Below are positions 63,601 through 64,000 of a stretch of 64,000 nt of DNA, one piece after another; positions within the stretch are counted from its first letter, which is position 1; each line of letters begins with the position of its first letter. Both the position numbers and the translations under genes were made by a program. The notes under the pieces were generated by a model. It was not told where the DNA came from. It saw only the letters and a program-made list of their open reading frames with translations, and did no database searches. Origin of the DNA: Areca catechu (taxonomy: Eukaryota; Streptophyta; Magnoliopsida; Arecales; Arecaceae); contig CM038038.1 in the NCBI GenBank assembly GCA_021397845.1, positions 70,788,748-70,852,747 of the forward strand, in the 5' to 3' direction.

Positions 63601-64000
63601 TGCAACAAGACTTGTATTGCTTGACATAGCCAGATCATTAAGATCTACTACATAAATATTACCAAGTCTATGTCCAATGAACTTTGTACTAGAGTCAAGT
63701 GGATCAACTACTATACACATTAAAGACTTAAAAAAATATTAAAACCAATATCACAAAGCTGACTAATACTCAAAAGATTATGCTTTAACTTTTCTACAAG
63801 TAACAAATTCTCAATAAATGTAGAAGGAGTAATTTTGATTTTACCAATACCGATTATCTTTCCTTTGCGATTATCACCAAAGGTTACCATTCCACCATCT
63901 TTTTGTTCTAGGATGACGAATTGATCAATATCACCCATCATGTATCTTGAACAGCCGCTATTAAGGTACCATCTTTTCTGTATATTTGTGGTTGCAAGAC
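63601..64000 (-). pseudogene. Sire-D protease (cut by the window edge)
   Basis: At the right edge the signature reads WYLNSGCSRYMMGD, with Asn in place of the catalytic Asp (codon AAT, about 63957-63965). MVTFGDNRKGKIIGIGKIKI and LLSISQLCDIGF follow, then a frameshift near 63735. Gag is outside the window. Confidence 0.86.

Larger units (their letters stand above)
51231..64000 (-). mobile_element. Sire-D: autonomous-type Sirevirus with third ORF (reverse), continues past window
   Basis: The order from the right edge is protease, integrase, RT, RNase H, spacer, third ORF (split by Sire-E), 3' UTR, purine tract, 3' LTR. Gag, primer site and 5' LTR are outside. It inserted into Sire-B gag; the left flank is TACTT. 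Both protease and RT have lost a catalytic Asp. Confidence 0.9.

Overview
The window looks like plant nuclear DNA, almost certainly an insert from a HindIII large-insert clone (it opens on an AAGCTT site). It is nothing but nested LTR retrotransposons. I found no host gene, rRNA, tRNA gene or CRISPR array. The Sirevirus (SIRE/Maximus, Ty1-copia) content, a Tat-like gypsy element and gypsy chromodomain derivatives fit an angiosperm, and a large-genome monocot such as a palm is my weak guess; the sequence does not fix the species.

Layout of the left half. 1-503 is an LTR fragment that meets element G1 exactly at a HindIII site. G1 (504-6507) is a pol-less gypsy-type element. 6556-7628 is a related reverse-strand LTR fragment. 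It is interrupted by a decayed Ty1-copia element (7629-13217), which is cut in turn by a reverse-strand Sirevirus LTR (Sire-M, 13218-14520). From 14521 the 3' part of a forward-strand Sirevirus (Sire-H) runs to 18876, with a gypsy-type LTR (16877-18445) inside its own LTR. Then come the 3' region and LTR of Sire-I (18877-27646), whose LTR is split by G2 (20129-26507, target duplication GTATC), a younger sister of G1 with a 640-residue open gag-like frame.

Layout of the right half. A decayed Tat-like gypsy element (27647-about 37570, forward) is the host of the remaining insertions. Its protease is split by Sire-J (30472-33635, duplication CCAGC), a Sirevirus reduced to two LTRs and 329 internal bases. 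Its 3' UTR holds three 107-bp tandem repeats and then the 3' LTR of Sire-B (reverse). That LTR is split by a solo gypsy-type LTR (37810-43113, duplication AGTAA/AGCAA), itself split by the deleted Sirevirus Sire-A (about 38430-42372). The Sire-B body (44326-51230) is entered in its gag by Sire-D (51231 to beyond the window), and the third ORF of Sire-D is split by Sire-E (53912-59522, duplication AGTCT), a gag-only non-autonomous Sirevirus.

How the parts relate. Sire-B, Sire-D and Sire-H share a third ORF downstream of pol (globular domain, coiled coil, acidic tail). Autonomous elements carry protease, integrase, reverse transcriptase and RNase H, now decayed. Sire-E, Sire-I, Sire-J, G1 and G2 lack pol and would have needed enzymes supplied in trans. 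The most interesting signals are: palindromic repeats whose version is matched between an element's LTR and its own pol-ORF3 spacer; repeats of the tRNA-iMet 3' sequence in the Sire-H 3' UTR; a gag-like plus integrase-tail/chromodomain architecture conserved in two pol-less gypsy elements; an intron-like segment in the Tat-like gag; and a probable clone-chimera junction at base 504.
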